DNA from: Methylocystis sp.
GTDB lineage: Bacteria > Pseudomonadota > Alphaproteobacteria > Rhizobiales > Beijerinckiaceae
Assembly: GCA_024506175.1 (NCBI GenBank)
Contig: JAMBEQ010000260.1
Coordinates: 1 to 33,945 of the forward strand
DNA: 33,945 nucleotides
Direction: 5' to 3'
Shown piece by piece: positions 13,760 through 22,614 of this stretch. Below the pieces are notes generated by a model. The model saw only the letters and a program-made list of their open reading frames with translations. It did no database searches and was not told the origin of the DNA. How positions within the stretch are numbered: position 1 is the stretch's first letter; each line of letters begins with the position of its first letter. The translations under genes were made by a program, and so were the position numbers.

Positions 13760-14881
13760 ATGACGGCGCAAGAAAACCAAGGCGGCAGGGCCACTTATTT
13801 CGACGGTAATGTCGGGCGGCGTCGCGCGGTCAGCCTCGCTTTCGGCCCCGCGCTGGAAATCATGGAAGATGGCGCCCTGCTCGCCGCCTGGCCTTATGCG
13901 GAGGTGCGCCGCCTGCCGCCGCCGGGCGGGATCATGCGGATCAGGGCGCTCGGCGCGCCGAAGGGGGCCTGGCTTGAAATCGACGATCCGCAAACGCAAG
14001 GCGACATCGCGCGACACTGCCTTCTGCTCCTGGGAGAGAAGACGGCGCCCAATCCAGAGGGGCGCAGGCGCCTGGCCTATGGGCTGGCCGCTTGCGTCAT
14101 GTTTGGCGGTTTTCTCTGGGGCGGCGTTCCGCGCATGGCCGACGTCATCGCGCCGCTCATTCCTGTCGAGTGGGAGAAGAAGGTCGGCGAGAGCGCCGAC
14201 GAAGAAGTGCGCAAGACGTTCCCCGGCAAGAGCTGCAAGGCGCCCAAAGGCGTCGAGGCCTTGGCCAAAGTCTCGCAGCGCTTGCAGGAAGCCTCTCGCC
14301 TGCGCCTGCCGGCGACGATCGAGGCGATCCCATCGATCGTCCCCAACGCCTTCGCCCTGCCAGGCGGAAAAGTCTTCCTGCTGTCGGGCCTGTTGGAGAA
14401 AGCTCAGTCCCAGGATGAGGTTATCGGCGTGCTGGCCCACGAATTCGGGCATATCGAGAACCGCGACCATCTGCGCCGCATCATCGCCACGGGCGGCACG
14501 GCCATGCTGGTCGGCCTGGCCTTCGGCGACATGACCGGCGGCTCGGCCATGGTCGTCGTCGGGAATTCGGTGCTCAACGCCGCCCATTCGCGCGAGAACG
14601 AGGCGCAAGCCGACGCTTTCGCGGCCAAGACCTTGGGCGCGCTCGGCCGGCCATCAAAACCCTTGGGCGAATTGTTGCTGCGGATCACGGGAGAGGACGA
14701 CGGCGGCCCGTTGAGCATTCTGCGCGATCACCCGCTGAGCGCGGATCGGCTGAAGGCGTTGGAAGCCGCCGACAATAGCGCGACGGCGCCGCCGCTGTTG
14801 AGCGAGGAGGAGTGGAAGGCGCTGAAGGGGATTTGCGGCGAGCGCGGAGCGAAGCGAGCACCTCGTACAAACGCTGGATAG
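13760..14881 (+). CDS. M48-family zinc metallopeptidase, membrane-anchored
   Basis: A 373-residue protein. Residues about 10-90 form an N-terminal domain often seen with this peptidase group, one membrane helix follows at about 105-122 (LAYGLAACVMFGGFLWGG), and the peptidase domain takes up the rest. Zinc ligands are His227 and His231 in HEFGH, with Glu228 as catalyst, and Glu281 in RENEAQAD as the third ligand. A hydrophobic stretch TAMLVGLAFGDM and a Gly-rich segment lie between, as in the M48 (HtpX/Oma1/BepA-like) family. The C-terminal ILRDHPLSADRLKAL is also family-typical. It probably degrades misfolded envelope proteins on the periplasmic side. It is convergent with rpoH, 27 bases apart. 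Confidence 0.9.
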   Translation: MTAQENQGGRATYFDGNVGRRRAVSLAFGPALEIMEDGALLAAWPYAEVRRLPPPGGIMRIRALGAPKGAWLEIDDPQTQGDIARHCLLLLGEKTAPNPEGRRRLAYGLAACVMFGGFLWGGVPRMADVIAPLIPVEWEKKVGESADEEVRKTFPGKSCKAPKGVEALAKVSQRLQEASRLRLPATIEAIPSIVPNAFALPGGKVFLLSGLLEKAQSQDEVIGVLAHEFGHIENRDHLRRIIATGGTAMLVGLAFGDMTGGSAMVVVGNSVLNAAHSRENEAQADAFAAKTLGALGRPSKPLGELLLRITGEDDGGPLSILRDHPLSADRLKALEAADNSATAPPLLSEEEWKALKGICGERGAKRAPRTNAG

Positions 14882-14908
14882 CCCGCTTCAGCCCCCTTTT
14901 GCGCCCCC

Positions 14909-15793
14909 TCACATCGCCGCCGCATGCGCCTCTTCGATCCGCGCGACGCCGCTCCTCACCGCCGCTTGGACCTTCTCGAAGGCCCGGACCTCGATCTGGC
15001 GCACCCGCTCGCGAGAGACGCCGAACTCTTCCGAAAGCGCCTCGAGCGTCACCGGGTCGTCGGCGAGGCGGCGCGCCTCGAAGATGCGGCGTTCGCGCGG
15101 GTTCAGCACATCGAGCGCGCCGCGCAGCGCCTTCATGCGGTTGTCGCTTTCCTCCTGCGCGGCGAGAATGTGCTCCTGGTCGTCGCCCTCGTCGACGAGC
15201 CAATCCTGCCATTCGCCCTCGCCCTCCTCGCGCAGCGGCGCGTTGAGCGAGGCGTCGCCGCTCATGCGGCGGTTCATCTCGATCACGTCCTGCTGAGAGA
15301 CGCCCAGGCGCGTGGCGATCTTCTCGACATTCTCTGGCCTGAGATCGCCTTCCTCAAAAGCGGAGATGCGGCTCTTCGCCTTGCGCAGATTAAAGAACAG
15401 CTTCTTCTGGCTCGCGGTGGTGCCCATCTTCACGAGCGACCATGAGCGCAGGATATATTCTTGAATCGAGGCGCGGATCCACCACATCGCATAGGTGGCG
15501 AGGCGGAAGCCGCGATCGGGCTCGAAGCGCTTGACAGCCTGCATGAGGCCGACGTTTCCCTCGGAGACGATCTCGCCAATCGGGAGGCCGTAGCCACGAT
15601 ACCCCATGGCGATCTTCGCCACGAGCCGGAGATGCGAGGTGACAAGCACCTGGGCGGCCTTCGGGTCCTCATGCTCGCGCCAGCGCTTGGCGAGCATGTA
15701 TTCCTGCTGCGGCTCCAGCATGGGGAAGCGGCGGATCTCGGCAAGGTAGCGGGCGAGGCCGCCTTCTGCGACGATGGGCAAAGCATTCGCCAT
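14909..15793 (-). CDS. rpoH: RNA polymerase sigma-32 (heat-shock) factor
   Basis: RpoH directs RNA polymerase to heat-shock promoters. The 294-residue protein has sigma region 2 (LVTSHLRLVAKIAMGYRGYG; GNVGLMQAVKRFEPDRGFR; ATYAMWWIRASIQEYILRSW), then the RpoH box QKKLFFNLR (129-137), which is specific to heat-shock sigmas and controls FtsH/DnaK-dependent turnover. The region-4 helix-turn-helix (LEALSEEFGVSRERVRQIEVRAFEKV) follows at about 252-277. The ATG has the strong site AGGAGGGACC upstream. Alphaproteobacteria often carry two rpoH genes; this may be one of two. The 225 bases upstream hold a TATACT-like -10 on the minus strand near 15875 but no clear -35. Confidence 0.95.
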   Translation of the reverse strand: MANALPIVAEGGLARYLAEIRRFPMLEPQQEYMLAKRWREHEDPKAAQVLVTSHLRLVAKIAMGYRGYGLPIGEIVSEGNVGLMQAVKRFEPDRGFRLATYAMWWIRASIQEYILRSWSLVKMGTTASQKKLFFNLRKAKSRISAFEEGDLRPENVEKIATRLGVSQQDVIEMNRRMSGDASLNAPLREEGEGEWQDWLVDEGDDQEHILAAQEESDNRMKALRGALDVLNPRERRIFEARRLADDPVTLEALSEEFGVSRERVRQIEVRAFEKVQAAVRSGVARIEEAHAAAM

Positions 15794-16018
15794 TAGTCGG
15801 TCCCTCCTGGCGGGCCCCCGGGGCGGCGAGCCCGCGATGGTCGATCGCGAAAATCGCCGATCGCAACAATGCTAGTATAGGCCGGAAAGGCCGTCCGAGA
15901 AAATGACCTTCCCGTGACAACTCGCTAAAGTCGGGATTAAGATTCTGTAATAATGGAACCGGCGAAAGCGTGGCTTGGATGATCGAAAGCTGGGACCCAG
16001 CCTGGGAAAATTCTGCTT

Positions 16019-17527
16019 TTATTTACTGATTCCGCCCAGCACCCCGCGCAAGATTTCCTTGGCGATGCGATTGCCCGCCGTACGCGCCGCGCTTTGGGCG
16101 GCCGAGCGCAGGGCGGCCTCGACGGGCGAAAGCTTCTTTCCTTTGGCCGAGCCGAAGACTGTGCCGAGCAGGCCCCCGAGCGTTCCGAGCAATCCGCCGC
16201 CGGTCGAGCCCTGACCGCCCCTTTGCAGGGTCTCGTAGGCCGAGTCACGATCGACCGCCACGTCGTATTTGCCTGAAAATTTGCTCTCCCGGATCACGGC
16301 GGCGCGCTCCTCCGGCGCGACCGGCCCGACGCGGGCTGCGGGCGGCGCGATCAGCACGCGGTCAACCATCTCCGGCGCGCCCTTCTCGCCGAGCATGGAC
16401 ACGAGCGCCTCGCCGACCGCGAGATGCATGATGGCGTCCGTCGTATCGAAAGCCGGATTTCTGCGAAAAGTCTCGGCCGCGGCGCGCACCGCTTTCTGGT
16501 CGCGCGGCGTGAAGGCGCGCAGAGCGTGTTGAATGCGGTTGCCGAGCTGGCCAAGCACAGTGTCCGGCACATCGAGGGGGTTCTGCGTAACGAAATAGAC
16601 GCCGACGCCCTTGGACCGGATGAGCCTCACGACCTGCTCGATGGCCGTAAGCAGCGCCTTGGGCGCATCGTCGAAGAGAAGATGCGCTTCATCAAAGAAG
16701 TAGACGAGCTTCGGCTTGTCCTGGTCGCCGACCTCCGGCAGCGTTTCGAAAAGCGCGGAGAGCATCCACAAAAGAAAGGTGGCGTAGAGCCTCGGCGACC
16801 GCATGAGCTTATCGGCGGCGAGAATGTTGACAACGCCCCGACCGTCGCGATCCGTTCGGACGAAATCAGTAATGTCGAGCTGCGGCTCACCGAAGAACTT
16901 GTCGCCGCCCTGCGTCTCCAGCACGAGAAGCTGGCGCTGAATCGCGCCGACGCTCGCGGGCGAGATATTGCCGTATTTTACCTTGAACTCGGACGCGTGC
17001 TCCGCAACATGCGCGAGCGCGGCGCGGAGATCCTTCAGATCGATGAGCAACAAACCCTGCTCGTCCGCGACCTTGAAGACGATATTGATGACGCCTTCCT
17101 GCGTCTCGTTGAGGTCGAGGAGCCGCGAGAGGAGGAGCGGCCCCATCTCGGAGACGGTCGCGCGCACCATATGACCTTGCGCGCCGAAAATATCCCAGTA
17201 CGCGACGGGAAAGCGATCGGGCTGATAGTCGAGGCCGATTTCCTCGGCGCGCTTGACGAAGGCGGGCTTGGAATCGCCGGGCTGGGAGAGCCCAGCCAAA
17301 TCGCCCTTCACGTCAGCGAGAAAAACGGCGGTTCCGGCGTTTGAGAAGCCCTCCGCCAGAAGCTGCAGCGAGACCGTCTTGCCGCCGCCGGTCGCTCCGG
17401 AAATGAGGCCGTGGCGGTTGCCGAGCGACAGGGTGAGATAACGATAAGCTCGAGTCGGCACCCCATTCGTCGCGCCCACGAGGATCTTTCCGGGGGCTGC
17501 GCTGGGGTGACGCTCGCTCGCACTCAT
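16019..17527 (-). CDS. HerA/YjgR-like ATPase (DUF853 family)
   Basis: The 502-residue protein belongs to the HerA-FtsK superfamily group formerly DUF853, exemplified by E. coli YjgR. Walker A is GATGGGKT (44-51) after NRHGLISG, Walker B is [14 protein letters not shown] (about 270), and there is a sensor-like [30 protein letters not shown] region with an arginine-finger position. The C-terminal 60 residues include a Gly-rich repeat ([21 protein letters not shown]) and an Ala/Arg helix that could touch membranes. It is predicted to be a hexameric nucleotide-driven motor; its biological role is not established. AAGGGAAG lies before the ATG at a rather long distance. No nurA-type nuclease partner is adjacent, which argues against the archaeal-type HerA-NurA role. 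Confidence 0.88.
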   Translation of the reverse strand: MSASERHPSAAPGKILVGATNGVPTRAYRYLTLSLGNRHGLISGATGGGKTVSLQLLAEGFSNAGTAVFLADVKGDLAGLSQPGDSKPAFVKRAEEIGLDYQPDRFPVAYWDIFGAQGHMVRATVSEMGPLLLSRLLDLNETQEGVINIVFKVADEQGLLLIDLKDLRAALAHVAEHASEFKVKYGNISPASVGAIQRQLLVLETQGGDKFFGEPQLDITDFVRTDRDGRGVVNILAADKLMRSPRLYATFLLWMLSALFETLPEVGDQDKPKLVYFFDEAHLLFDDAPKALLTAIEQVVRLIRSKGVGVYFVTQNPLDVPDTVLGQLGNRIQHALRAFTPRDQKAVRAAAETFRRNPAFDTTDAIMHLAVGEALVSMLGEKGAPEMVDRVLIAPPAARVGPVAPEERAAVIRESKFSGKYDVAVDRDSAYETLQRGGQGSTGGGLLGTLGGLLGTVFGSAKGKKLSPVEAALRSAAQSAARTAGNRIAKEILRGVLGGISK

Positions 17528-17853
17528 GACGTTTCAAACTTCCCTTGGAATCAGCGGCGGGGTTAGGCTACATCATTCCCGCGGGCGCCGCATCTGCGCC
17601 GCAGCGCAGCATTGGCGCCCACCGTAAGCGGCGGCCTTGGCGAACGCGCAGCGTCCAGCTAATCTAAAAAACAAGCGCTGAACCGTGGCGTCCTTCGGGG
17701 GATTAGACGCCGGAGTTCATCATCAGAAATCCAAAGCCGCTCTCCCGCTCGGCGACAATTACGCAGCGACGCGCGTTGTCAAATCGACCAAACGCTTAAG
17801 CTGAGACACGCCGGCACCTCGCGCGGCCAATAAACGATGCAGGGAAGGAACGC
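17528..17853. other. gene-free divergent intergenic region
   Basis: These 326 bases separate the minus-strand ATPase gene from the plus-strand SCO gene, so two promoters are expected. I see no repeat family, RNA gene or credible short ORF. A TTGTCA at about 17777 followed by TAAGCT is a weak promoter-like pair with too short a spacer. Nothing else is supported. Confidence 0.5.
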
Positions 17854-18501
17854 ATGTCCAGAGGTTCGGCGAGAGGCAACAATAGGGGCGGCAGGCGCAG
17901 CGACAAAAAAGCCGCGTACAGTCCGACGGTCTCGAAAACGCTTCTCATCGGCGCGGGCGCCGTCTTCGCCCTCCTCTTCGGGATCTTCATCGCAGTGACG
18001 GGCAACAAGCCGCCGGCCCCGCCGGCGTCGGCCATCGGCGGCCCATTTCAGCTGACGGCGCAGACGGGCGCGCAGGTCAGCGAAACTGAGCTGCTCGGCA
18101 AGCCCCATCTCATTTTCTTCGGCTACACGCACTGCCCCGACGTGTGCCACACGACTCTCTTCGAGATGTCGGAGATTATGCGCGCCCTCGGGCCCGACGC
18201 AAAGGTCGGCGGGCTCTTCGTCACCGTCGATCCCGAACGGGACACGCAAGACGTTTTAAAGGATTACCTCGCGAGCTTCGATCCGAGAATCATGGGCCTG
18301 ACAGGCCCGCGCGCGCAGCTCGAACCCATGTTGCGCGCCTATCGCATTTACGCCAAGCGCGCGCCCGGCAAGGATGAAGACTACGCTGTCGATCACACGA
18401 CGGTCGTTTATCTGATGGACAAGAACGGCCGCTTCGTGACCTCTTTCAACGTCAATCGCAAGCCGGAGGAAGCAGCGAAGGAACTCGCTCGTTATCTCTA
18501 A
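17854..18501 (+). CDS. SCO1/SenC family copper chaperone
   Basis: SCO proteins deliver copper to the CuA site of cytochrome c oxidase, or act as thiol reductases for it. The 215-residue product has a basic cytoplasmic start, one membrane anchor (about 28-50), and a thioredoxin-like periplasmic domain. The copper ligands are present: Cys94 and Cys98 in YTHCPDVCHT, and His181 in AVDHTTVVYLMD. The family-typical VTVDPERDTQDVLKDY and FDPRIMGLTG are also visible. AGGGAAGG precedes the ATG by 6 bases. It stands alone, without ctaG or oxidase genes nearby. Together with csp3 it shows a copper theme, although the two are 8 kb apart. Confidence 0.92.
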   Translation: MSRGSARGNNRGGRRSDKKAAYSPTVSKTLLIGAGAVFALLFGIFIAVTGNKPPAPPASAIGGPFQLTAQTGAQVSETELLGKPHLIFFGYTHCPDVCHTTLFEMSEIMRALGPDAKVGGLFVTVDPERDTQDVLKDYLASFDPRIMGLTGPRAQLEPMLRAYRIYAKRAPGKDEDYAVDHTTVVYLMDKNGRFVTSFNVNRKPEEAAKELARYL

Positions 18502-18591
18502 ATCAGACTGCGACCCGCAACCTTATCGCAAGCGGTTTTTTTGCGGCAGTTGCGTTTTTCGAACTCGCGACTCACGGCGCCTTTCGTTAGC

Positions 18592-19362
18592 ATGTTCAGC
18601 ATGCTTCGCCTTTTGCGTGACGGGCCTTCCGGCAAAGGTTCGTCTCTCATAACTCTCGAACACGCCGGCGAGACCATTGTCGTCGCCTTGCGCCGCGCGA
18701 CCACCGCGCGGCGTTTTACCCTGCGCGTTCGCTTCGCGGCGCGCGATGCAGTTCTCACAATGCCCAGTCGAGCTTCAATCCGCGAGGCGCGCGCTTTTGC
18801 AGAGCGCCACGCGGCGTGGATCGCCTCGCGATTGAACCGCTTGCCCGCCACGATTCCCTTCGCACATGGCTCCGTTGTTCCATTACGCGGCGTCGATCAT
18901 GCGATCGTCCATATGCCCGCACGGCGCGGCACGGTCTGGGCTGAGGAGAGGGAGGACGCCGAGACAGGCCGCGCCCTCTGCGTCGCCGGGCAGGTCGAGC
19001 ATGTGCATCGGCGCGTGCAGGACCATTTCAAGCGTGAGGCGCGGCGTGACCTCGAAGACGCCGTCGCGCGCCATACCTCGTCGCTCGGATTGGAGCCCCG
19101 CGGCGTCGGGCTGCGCGATCCAGTGAGCCGCTGGGGTTCCTGCTCCTCTTCAGGGTCGCTGAATTTTTCCTGGCGACTCGTCATGGCGCCGACTTTCGTG
19201 CTCAACTACCTTGCGGCGCATGAGGTGGCGCACCTCGTCCATCTCGACCATTCGCCGCGTTTCTGGTCGCTGGCGCGCCGTCTTTGCCCCGAGACGGACC
19301 GCGCAGAGGCTTGGCTCTCGGCGCACGGAGCCCATTTGCACAAGTACGGGGCCAAGGGATGA
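18592..19362 (+). CDS. YgjP-like (SprT/M48-type) metallopeptidase
   Basis: A 256-residue protein of the YgjP/DUF45 group of putative zinc peptidases. The zinc motif is HEVAH (His210, Glu211, His214) with the third ligand His220 in HLDHSPRFW, followed by the conserved WLSAHG. Before it stand RDPVSRWGSCSSSGSLNFSW, a strongly conserved family segment. No signal peptide, so cytoplasmic. The ATG at 18592 is chosen; a second ATG at 18601 is equally possible, and a TTG at 18541 is unlikely. No good Shine-Dalgarno is seen for either. The stop overlaps the next ATG (ATGA), so the two genes are translated together. Function in the family is uncertain; some relatives accompany restriction systems, which is not the case here. 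Confidence 0.87.
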   Translation: MFSMLRLLRDGPSGKGSSLITLEHAGETIVVALRRATTARRFTLRVRFAARDAVLTMPSRASIREARAFAERHAAWIASRLNRLPATIPFAHGSVVPLRGVDHAIVHMPARRGTVWAEEREDAETGRALCVAGQVEHVHRRVQDHFKREARRDLEDAVARHTSSLGLEPRGVGLRDPVSRWGSCSSSGSLNFSWRLVMAPTFVLNYLAAHEVAHLVHLDHSPRFWSLARRLCPETDRAEAWLSAHGAHLHKYGAKG

Positions 19363-19880
19363 TGCTCGACCGGCGCCGCCTCATGATCGCAGCGGCGCTC
19401 TTGCCCCTCGCCGCTCGGGCGCAGACCGGGATCAAGACTGGGAGACGGCTCCTCATCCTCGATTTCGAGATTGTCGACACGTCCAACGAACCCGTCGACC
19501 AGCGGGCGGATCATGCGCGGCGTCTCACCCAAGCACGCGACGACATCGCCGCAGGGCTCGCTGCGCGGGGAACCTATGAGATTGTCGACCGCTCGGTCGT
19601 CGCGGACGATCTCGATCAAATTCTGAAGCTGACCTATATTCGGACCTGCAACGGCTGCGGCGTGACGCTCGCGAAGAAAGCGGGCGCCGACCTCGTGATG
19701 ACCGGCCTGGTGAACAAGGTAAGCACGCTGATCCTGAGCATGGGCGTCTCCATCACGCGCGTGTCGTCCGGAGAGCTTATCTATCATCAAGGTTTCGACT
19801 TCCGCGGCGACAACGACCAGTCTTACGCGCGCGCTGCCAAATTCTTCACCGAGCGAATTGCGCGAGACCCGGTGATCTGA
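19359..19880 (+). CDS. exported protein of unknown function (DUF2380/DUF3280-like)
   Basis: The 173-residue product begins MMLDRRRLMIAAALLPLAARAQ, a short signal peptide with three arginines that is only loosely Tat-like. The mature part opens with RRLLILDFEIVDTSNEP and contains RARGTYEIVDRS-like beta-strand patterns, an IRTCNGCGVTLAKKAGADLVMTG segment with a CxxC, and a C-terminal ARAAKFFTERI. This layout resembles small periplasmic proteins labelled DUF2380 or DUF3280 in methylotrophs and other alphaproteobacteria; I am not certain which. The CNGCG pair could be redox-active or bind metal. Its ATG overlaps the stop of the metallopeptidase gene, so the two are coupled. Confidence 0.7.
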   Translation: MMLDRRRLMIAAALLPLAARAQTGIKTGRRLLILDFEIVDTSNEPVDQRADHARRLTQARDDIAAGLAARGTYEIVDRSVVADDLDQILKLTYIRTCNGCGVTLAKKAGADLVMTGLVNKVSTLILSMGVSITRVSSGELIYHQGFDFRGDNDQSYARAAKFFTERIARDPVI

Positions 19881-19945
19881 GCAGGATTTCGGCGATGCGT
19901 CGTGCGGTTTTCCTGAAAAATCCTGCCAAGCCAACGAGACGAAAG

Positions 19946-20923
19946 ATGAGCGAAACCGAAATCGCGAAAGTCTCCCCGCCCTGGACCGCCGTCTATTTGA
20001 GACCCCGCGGCGCCCTGCTGCAAGAGCTCGTCACGCGCGCGCAGTCCTTGCCGCCGGTTCGCATGGGGGTGGTTCACCCCTGCGATCGGCCCTCGCTGGA
20101 AGGCGCCCTTGCGGCGCGCGACAAGGGGCTGATCGTCCCGACCCTCATCGGCCCCTGCAAGAAAATGGAGGCCGCCGCTCGAGAGGCGGGCGTCTCCCTG
20201 GAAGACGTCGACATCGTCGAGGCGCCGCACAGCCATGCGGCGGCGGATCAGGCGGTGGAGCTGGCCCGGCGCGGCAAAATTCACGCGATCATGAAGGGCG
20301 CGCTGCATACGGACGAACTGATGGGCGCCGTGGTGCGCGACGGGACGGGGCTGCGGACCGACCGGCGCATCAGCCATGTCTTCGTCATCGACGCCCCAAC
20401 CTACCACAAGCTGCTGTTCGTCACCGACGCCGCGATCAACATCGCCCCGACGCTGGACATCAAGCGCGACATCGTGCGCAACGCTGTGGACCTCGCCCAT
20501 GCGATGGGCGTGATGCGGCCGAAAGTCGCCATACTCTCGGCAGTCGAAACGGTCGAGCCAAAAATCCCGTCGACCGTCGAAGCCGCCGCCCTATGCAAAA
20601 TGGCTGACCGCGGCCAGATCGCCGGCGCGATCCTCGACGGGCCGCTCGCTTTCGACAACGCCATTTCGCGCGAAGCCGCCGACGCCAAGCATATCGGCTC
20701 CGAGGTGGCGGGCGACCCAGATATTCTGGTGGCGCCCGACCTCGAGGCTGGCAATATTCTTGCCAAGCAGCTCGTCTTCCTCGCAGGCGCCGATACCGCG
20801 GGCGTCGTCCTCGGCGCCCGCGTCCCCATCGTGTTGACCAGCCGCGCGGACGACGTGAAATCGCGTGTCGCCTCCTCGGCGCTGGCCCAGCTTTTCGCGC
20901 ACCGGCCCCGGACGGCGAGCTAG
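19946..20923 (+). CDS. phosphate acetyl/butyryltransferase family protein
   Basis: The 325-residue protein (from the ATG at 19946) belongs to the PTA_PTB family, which moves acyl groups between CoA and phosphate. Seen: RMGVVHPCDRPSLEGAL, then PTLIGPCKKMEAAA, IMKGALHTDELMGAVV, the acyl-phosphate/CoA site region SHVFVIDAP and TDAAINIAPTLDIKRDI, RPKVAILSAVETV and the C-terminal ADTAGVVLGARVPIVLTSRAD, all characteristic of this family. There is no MaoC-like hydratase domain, unlike the longer bifunctional relatives. An upstream start at 19895 would add 17 basic residues; GACGAAAG near 19946 favours the shorter form. No acetate or butyrate kinase gene is next to it. Its TAG stop (20921-20923) is the first triplet of repeat copy D. 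Confidence 0.88.
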   Translation: MSETEIAKVSPPWTAVYLRPRGALLQELVTRAQSLPPVRMGVVHPCDRPSLEGALAARDKGLIVPTLIGPCKKMEAAAREAGVSLEDVDIVEAPHSHAAADQAVELARRGKIHAIMKGALHTDELMGAVVRDGTGLRTDRRISHVFVIDAPTYHKLLFVTDAAINIAPTLDIKRDIVRNAVDLAHAMGVMRPKVAILSAVETVEPKIPSTVEAAALCKMADRGQIAGAILDGPLAFDNAISREAADAKHIGSEVAGDPDILVAPDLEAGNILAKQLVFLAGADTAGVVLGARVPIVLTSRADDVKSRVASSALAQLFAHRPRTAS

Positions 20924-21010
20924 CGCTTTTTCCGCTTGCTTGGAACCATGCGAGCGATAAGAACGCATTCTTTGTCGCAAAACCCTCTCAACTTCCGCGG
21001 AAGGCGCTCC
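20921..21010 (+). repeat. dispersed two-hairpin repeat, internally deleted copy D
   Basis: Starts with TAGCGCTTTTTCCGC, keeps a degraded first hairpin (GCTTGCTTGGAACCATGCGAGCG), and passes from GATAAG directly to AACGCATTCTTTGTCGCAAAA, lacking the approximately 27-base linker found in copies A and B. The second hairpin is retained but mismatched. Its first triplet is the stop codon of the upstream gene, as in copy A. Confidence 0.82.
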
Positions 21011-21086
21011 AGCCTCGACAGGAGCCCCCGCGCGTGGCAGAAGGCGCGGGAAATCTTTCAGGCAGCGGGGCAGGCTTTGGCTTCCG

Positions 21087-21165
21087 CCGTCATTGCGAGG
21101 AGCAAGGCTCCGAAGCAATCCAGGGCCGGCATCGCCGCGCCGGATCGCTTTGCTCGCATTGACGG
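21087..21165. repeat. imperfect palindromic element (CGTCATTGCGAG type)
   Basis: Outer arms CCGTCATTGCGAG (21087-21099) and CTCGCATTGACGG (21153-21165) pair at 12 of 13 positions; inner arms AAGCAATCC (21114-21122) and GGATCGCTT (21142-21150) pair at 8 of 9. This layout matches a widespread type of bacterial intergenic palindrome with CGTCATTGCGAGGAGC at one end. It lies between repeat copy D and pheS. Only one copy is in the window. Confidence 0.75.
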
Positions 21166-21201
21166 GCGCTAACGGCCTATCTCGCAGACAGACGCGCTAA
21201 A

Positions 21202-22281
21202 ATGAACGATATCGCGAAACTCGAAGAAGACACGTTGCGCCAGATCGCGGAAGCCCCCGACGAGCCGGCGCTGGAGGGCGTGCGCCTAGCGGCGCTCGGC
21301 AAAAAGGGCGCGATATCGGCGCTTCTTTCCACGCTCGGCAAGATGTCGCCCGAGGAGCGCAAGACCGAAGGCGCCAAGATCAACGCGCTGAAGGACAAGG
21401 CAAGCGAGGCGCTCGCCGCTCGCCGCGCCGAGCTCGCCGAGGCGGCGCTCGAGGCGCGCCTAAAGGCCGAGACGCTCGACGTGACGCTTCCCGCCGCGAC
21501 GAGCCCCCTGGAGCGCGGCCGCATTCATCCCATTTCGCAGGTGATGGACGAACTTTCCATTATCTTCGCGGACATGGGCTTCGCCGTCGCCGAGGGCCCG
21601 GACATCGAGAGCGACGACTACAACTTCACCAAGCTGAACTTCCCCGAGGGCCATCCTGCCCGCGAGATGCAGGACACGTTCTTCCTCGCGCCGGAAGCCG
21701 GCGAGAAGAAGCTGCTGCGCACCCATACGAGCCCGGTGCAGGTGCGCACCATGCTTTCGCAAAAGCCGCCGATCCGCGTCATCTGCCCCGGCCGCGTCTA
21801 TCGATGCGACTTCGATCAAACGCATACGCCGATGTTTCATCAGGTCGAGGGGCTCGTCATCGACCAATCGACGCATCTCGGGCATCTGAAATGGGTGCTG
21901 GAGGAGTTTTTGAAAAGCTTCTTTGAGGTGAAGGGGGTGAAGCTACGTATGCGCCCCTCCTTCTTTCCGTTCACCGAGCCCTCGATGGAGGTCGACGTGC
22001 AGTGCCGTCGCCAGGGCGGTGAAATCCGCTTCGGCGAAGGCGAGGACTGGATGGAGATTTTGGGGTGCGGCATGGTCCACCCGAATGTGCTCAAAAACTG
22101 CGGGCACGATCCGGACGTCTATCAGGGTTTCGCTTTCGGCGTGGGCATCGACCGCCTCGCCATGCTGAAATACGGCATGTCGGACCTGCGCGCCTTCTTC
22201 GACGCCGACACCCGCTGGCTGGAGCATTATGGGTTTAGGCCGCTGGATTTCCCGACGCTCGCGGGCGGGTTGAGCGCTTAG
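21202..22281 (+). CDS. pheS: phenylalanine-tRNA ligase alpha subunit
   Basis: PheS is the catalytic subunit of the alpha2-beta2 enzyme that charges tRNA-Phe. Its 359 residues hold an N-terminal coiled-coil arm for tRNA (about 1-90) and the class II synthetase core: [14 protein letters not shown], then [24 protein letters not shown], the motif 2 region [12 protein letters not shown] with [20 protein letters not shown], and the motif 3 segment [19 protein letters not shown] near the C-terminus. Normally pheT follows directly; here 820 bases with two foreign-looking ORFs intervene. No clear Shine-Dalgarno is seen before the ATG. Confidence 0.97.
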   Translation: MNDIAKLEEDTLRQIAEAPDEPALEGVRLAALGKKGAISALLSTLGKMSPEERKTEGAKINALKDKASEALAARRAELAEAALEARLKAETLDVTLPAATSPLERGRIHPISQVMDELSIIFADMGFAVAEGPDIESDDYNFTKLNFPEGHPAREMQDTFFLAPEAGEKKLLRTHTSPVQVRTMLSQKPPIRVICPGRVYRCDFDQTHTPMFHQVEGLVIDQSTHLGHLKWVLEEFLKSFFEVKGVKLRMRPSFFPFTEPSMEVDVQCRRQGGEIRFGEGEDWMEILGCGMVHPNVLKNCGHDPDVYQGFAFGVGIDRLAMLKYGMSDLRAFFDADTRWLEHYGFRPLDFPTLAGGLSA

Positions 22282-22299
22282 CAGAAGAGGGGAAGTCGA

Positions 22300-22614
22300 A
22301 TGACCGTCTCTGCGTCGACGCGATGTGCAATCGAAAATGCTCTCATGCAAACGCTCGGCCCGTCGGCTATCGACCACGTCGTGATTCGTGAAAAGCTTGA
22401 TCACGCTGATGAAGAGTCATTATTCCTAGAAGTCGTCATGAAGCGGAGCGACGCGCCGCTGTCAGCCGATAAGTCGGTCAATGCAAGAGTGGCCGTGAGC
22501 GACGCACTCCTAGCAATCAGTGATTCGCGTTTCCCTTATATAAGGTTCACCCATCCTGACGACGTCTCGGTCGAAGACGATTCATCCGAGCCTTATTCAG
22601 CGCGTTCGCATTGA
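22300..22614 (+). CDS. hypothetical protein, first gene of a cassette inside pheST
   Basis: A 104-residue protein of unrecognised family. It has no signal peptide or membrane segment, is acidic, and contains IDHVVIREKLDHADEESLFLEVV, a beta-rich stretch with an acidic C-terminus (HPDDVSVEDDSSEPY). GGGGAAG stands 4 bases before the ATG, 18 bases after the pheS stop. Its TGA shares one base with the ATG of the next gene, so the two behave as a pair. Base composition by eye is clearly less G+C-rich than in pheS or pheT, suggesting acquisition. Small proteins paired with HEPN partners are often nucleotidyltransferases or antitoxins; no GSxxxGxxxxxSDxD motif is present, so a nucleotidyltransferase is excluded. 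An antitoxin role is only inference. Confidence 0.72.
   Translation: MTVSASTRCAIENALMQTLGPSAIDHVVIREKLDHADEESLFLEVVMKRSDAPLSADKSVNARVAVSDALLAISDSRFPYIRFTHPDDVSVEDDSSEPYSARSH

Noticed and set aside
18515-18546. Terminator after the SCO gene
   Set aside because: A run of seven T follows AAGCGG, but the stem (CCGC/GCGG) is only four pairs with a long loop; too weak to list as a feature.
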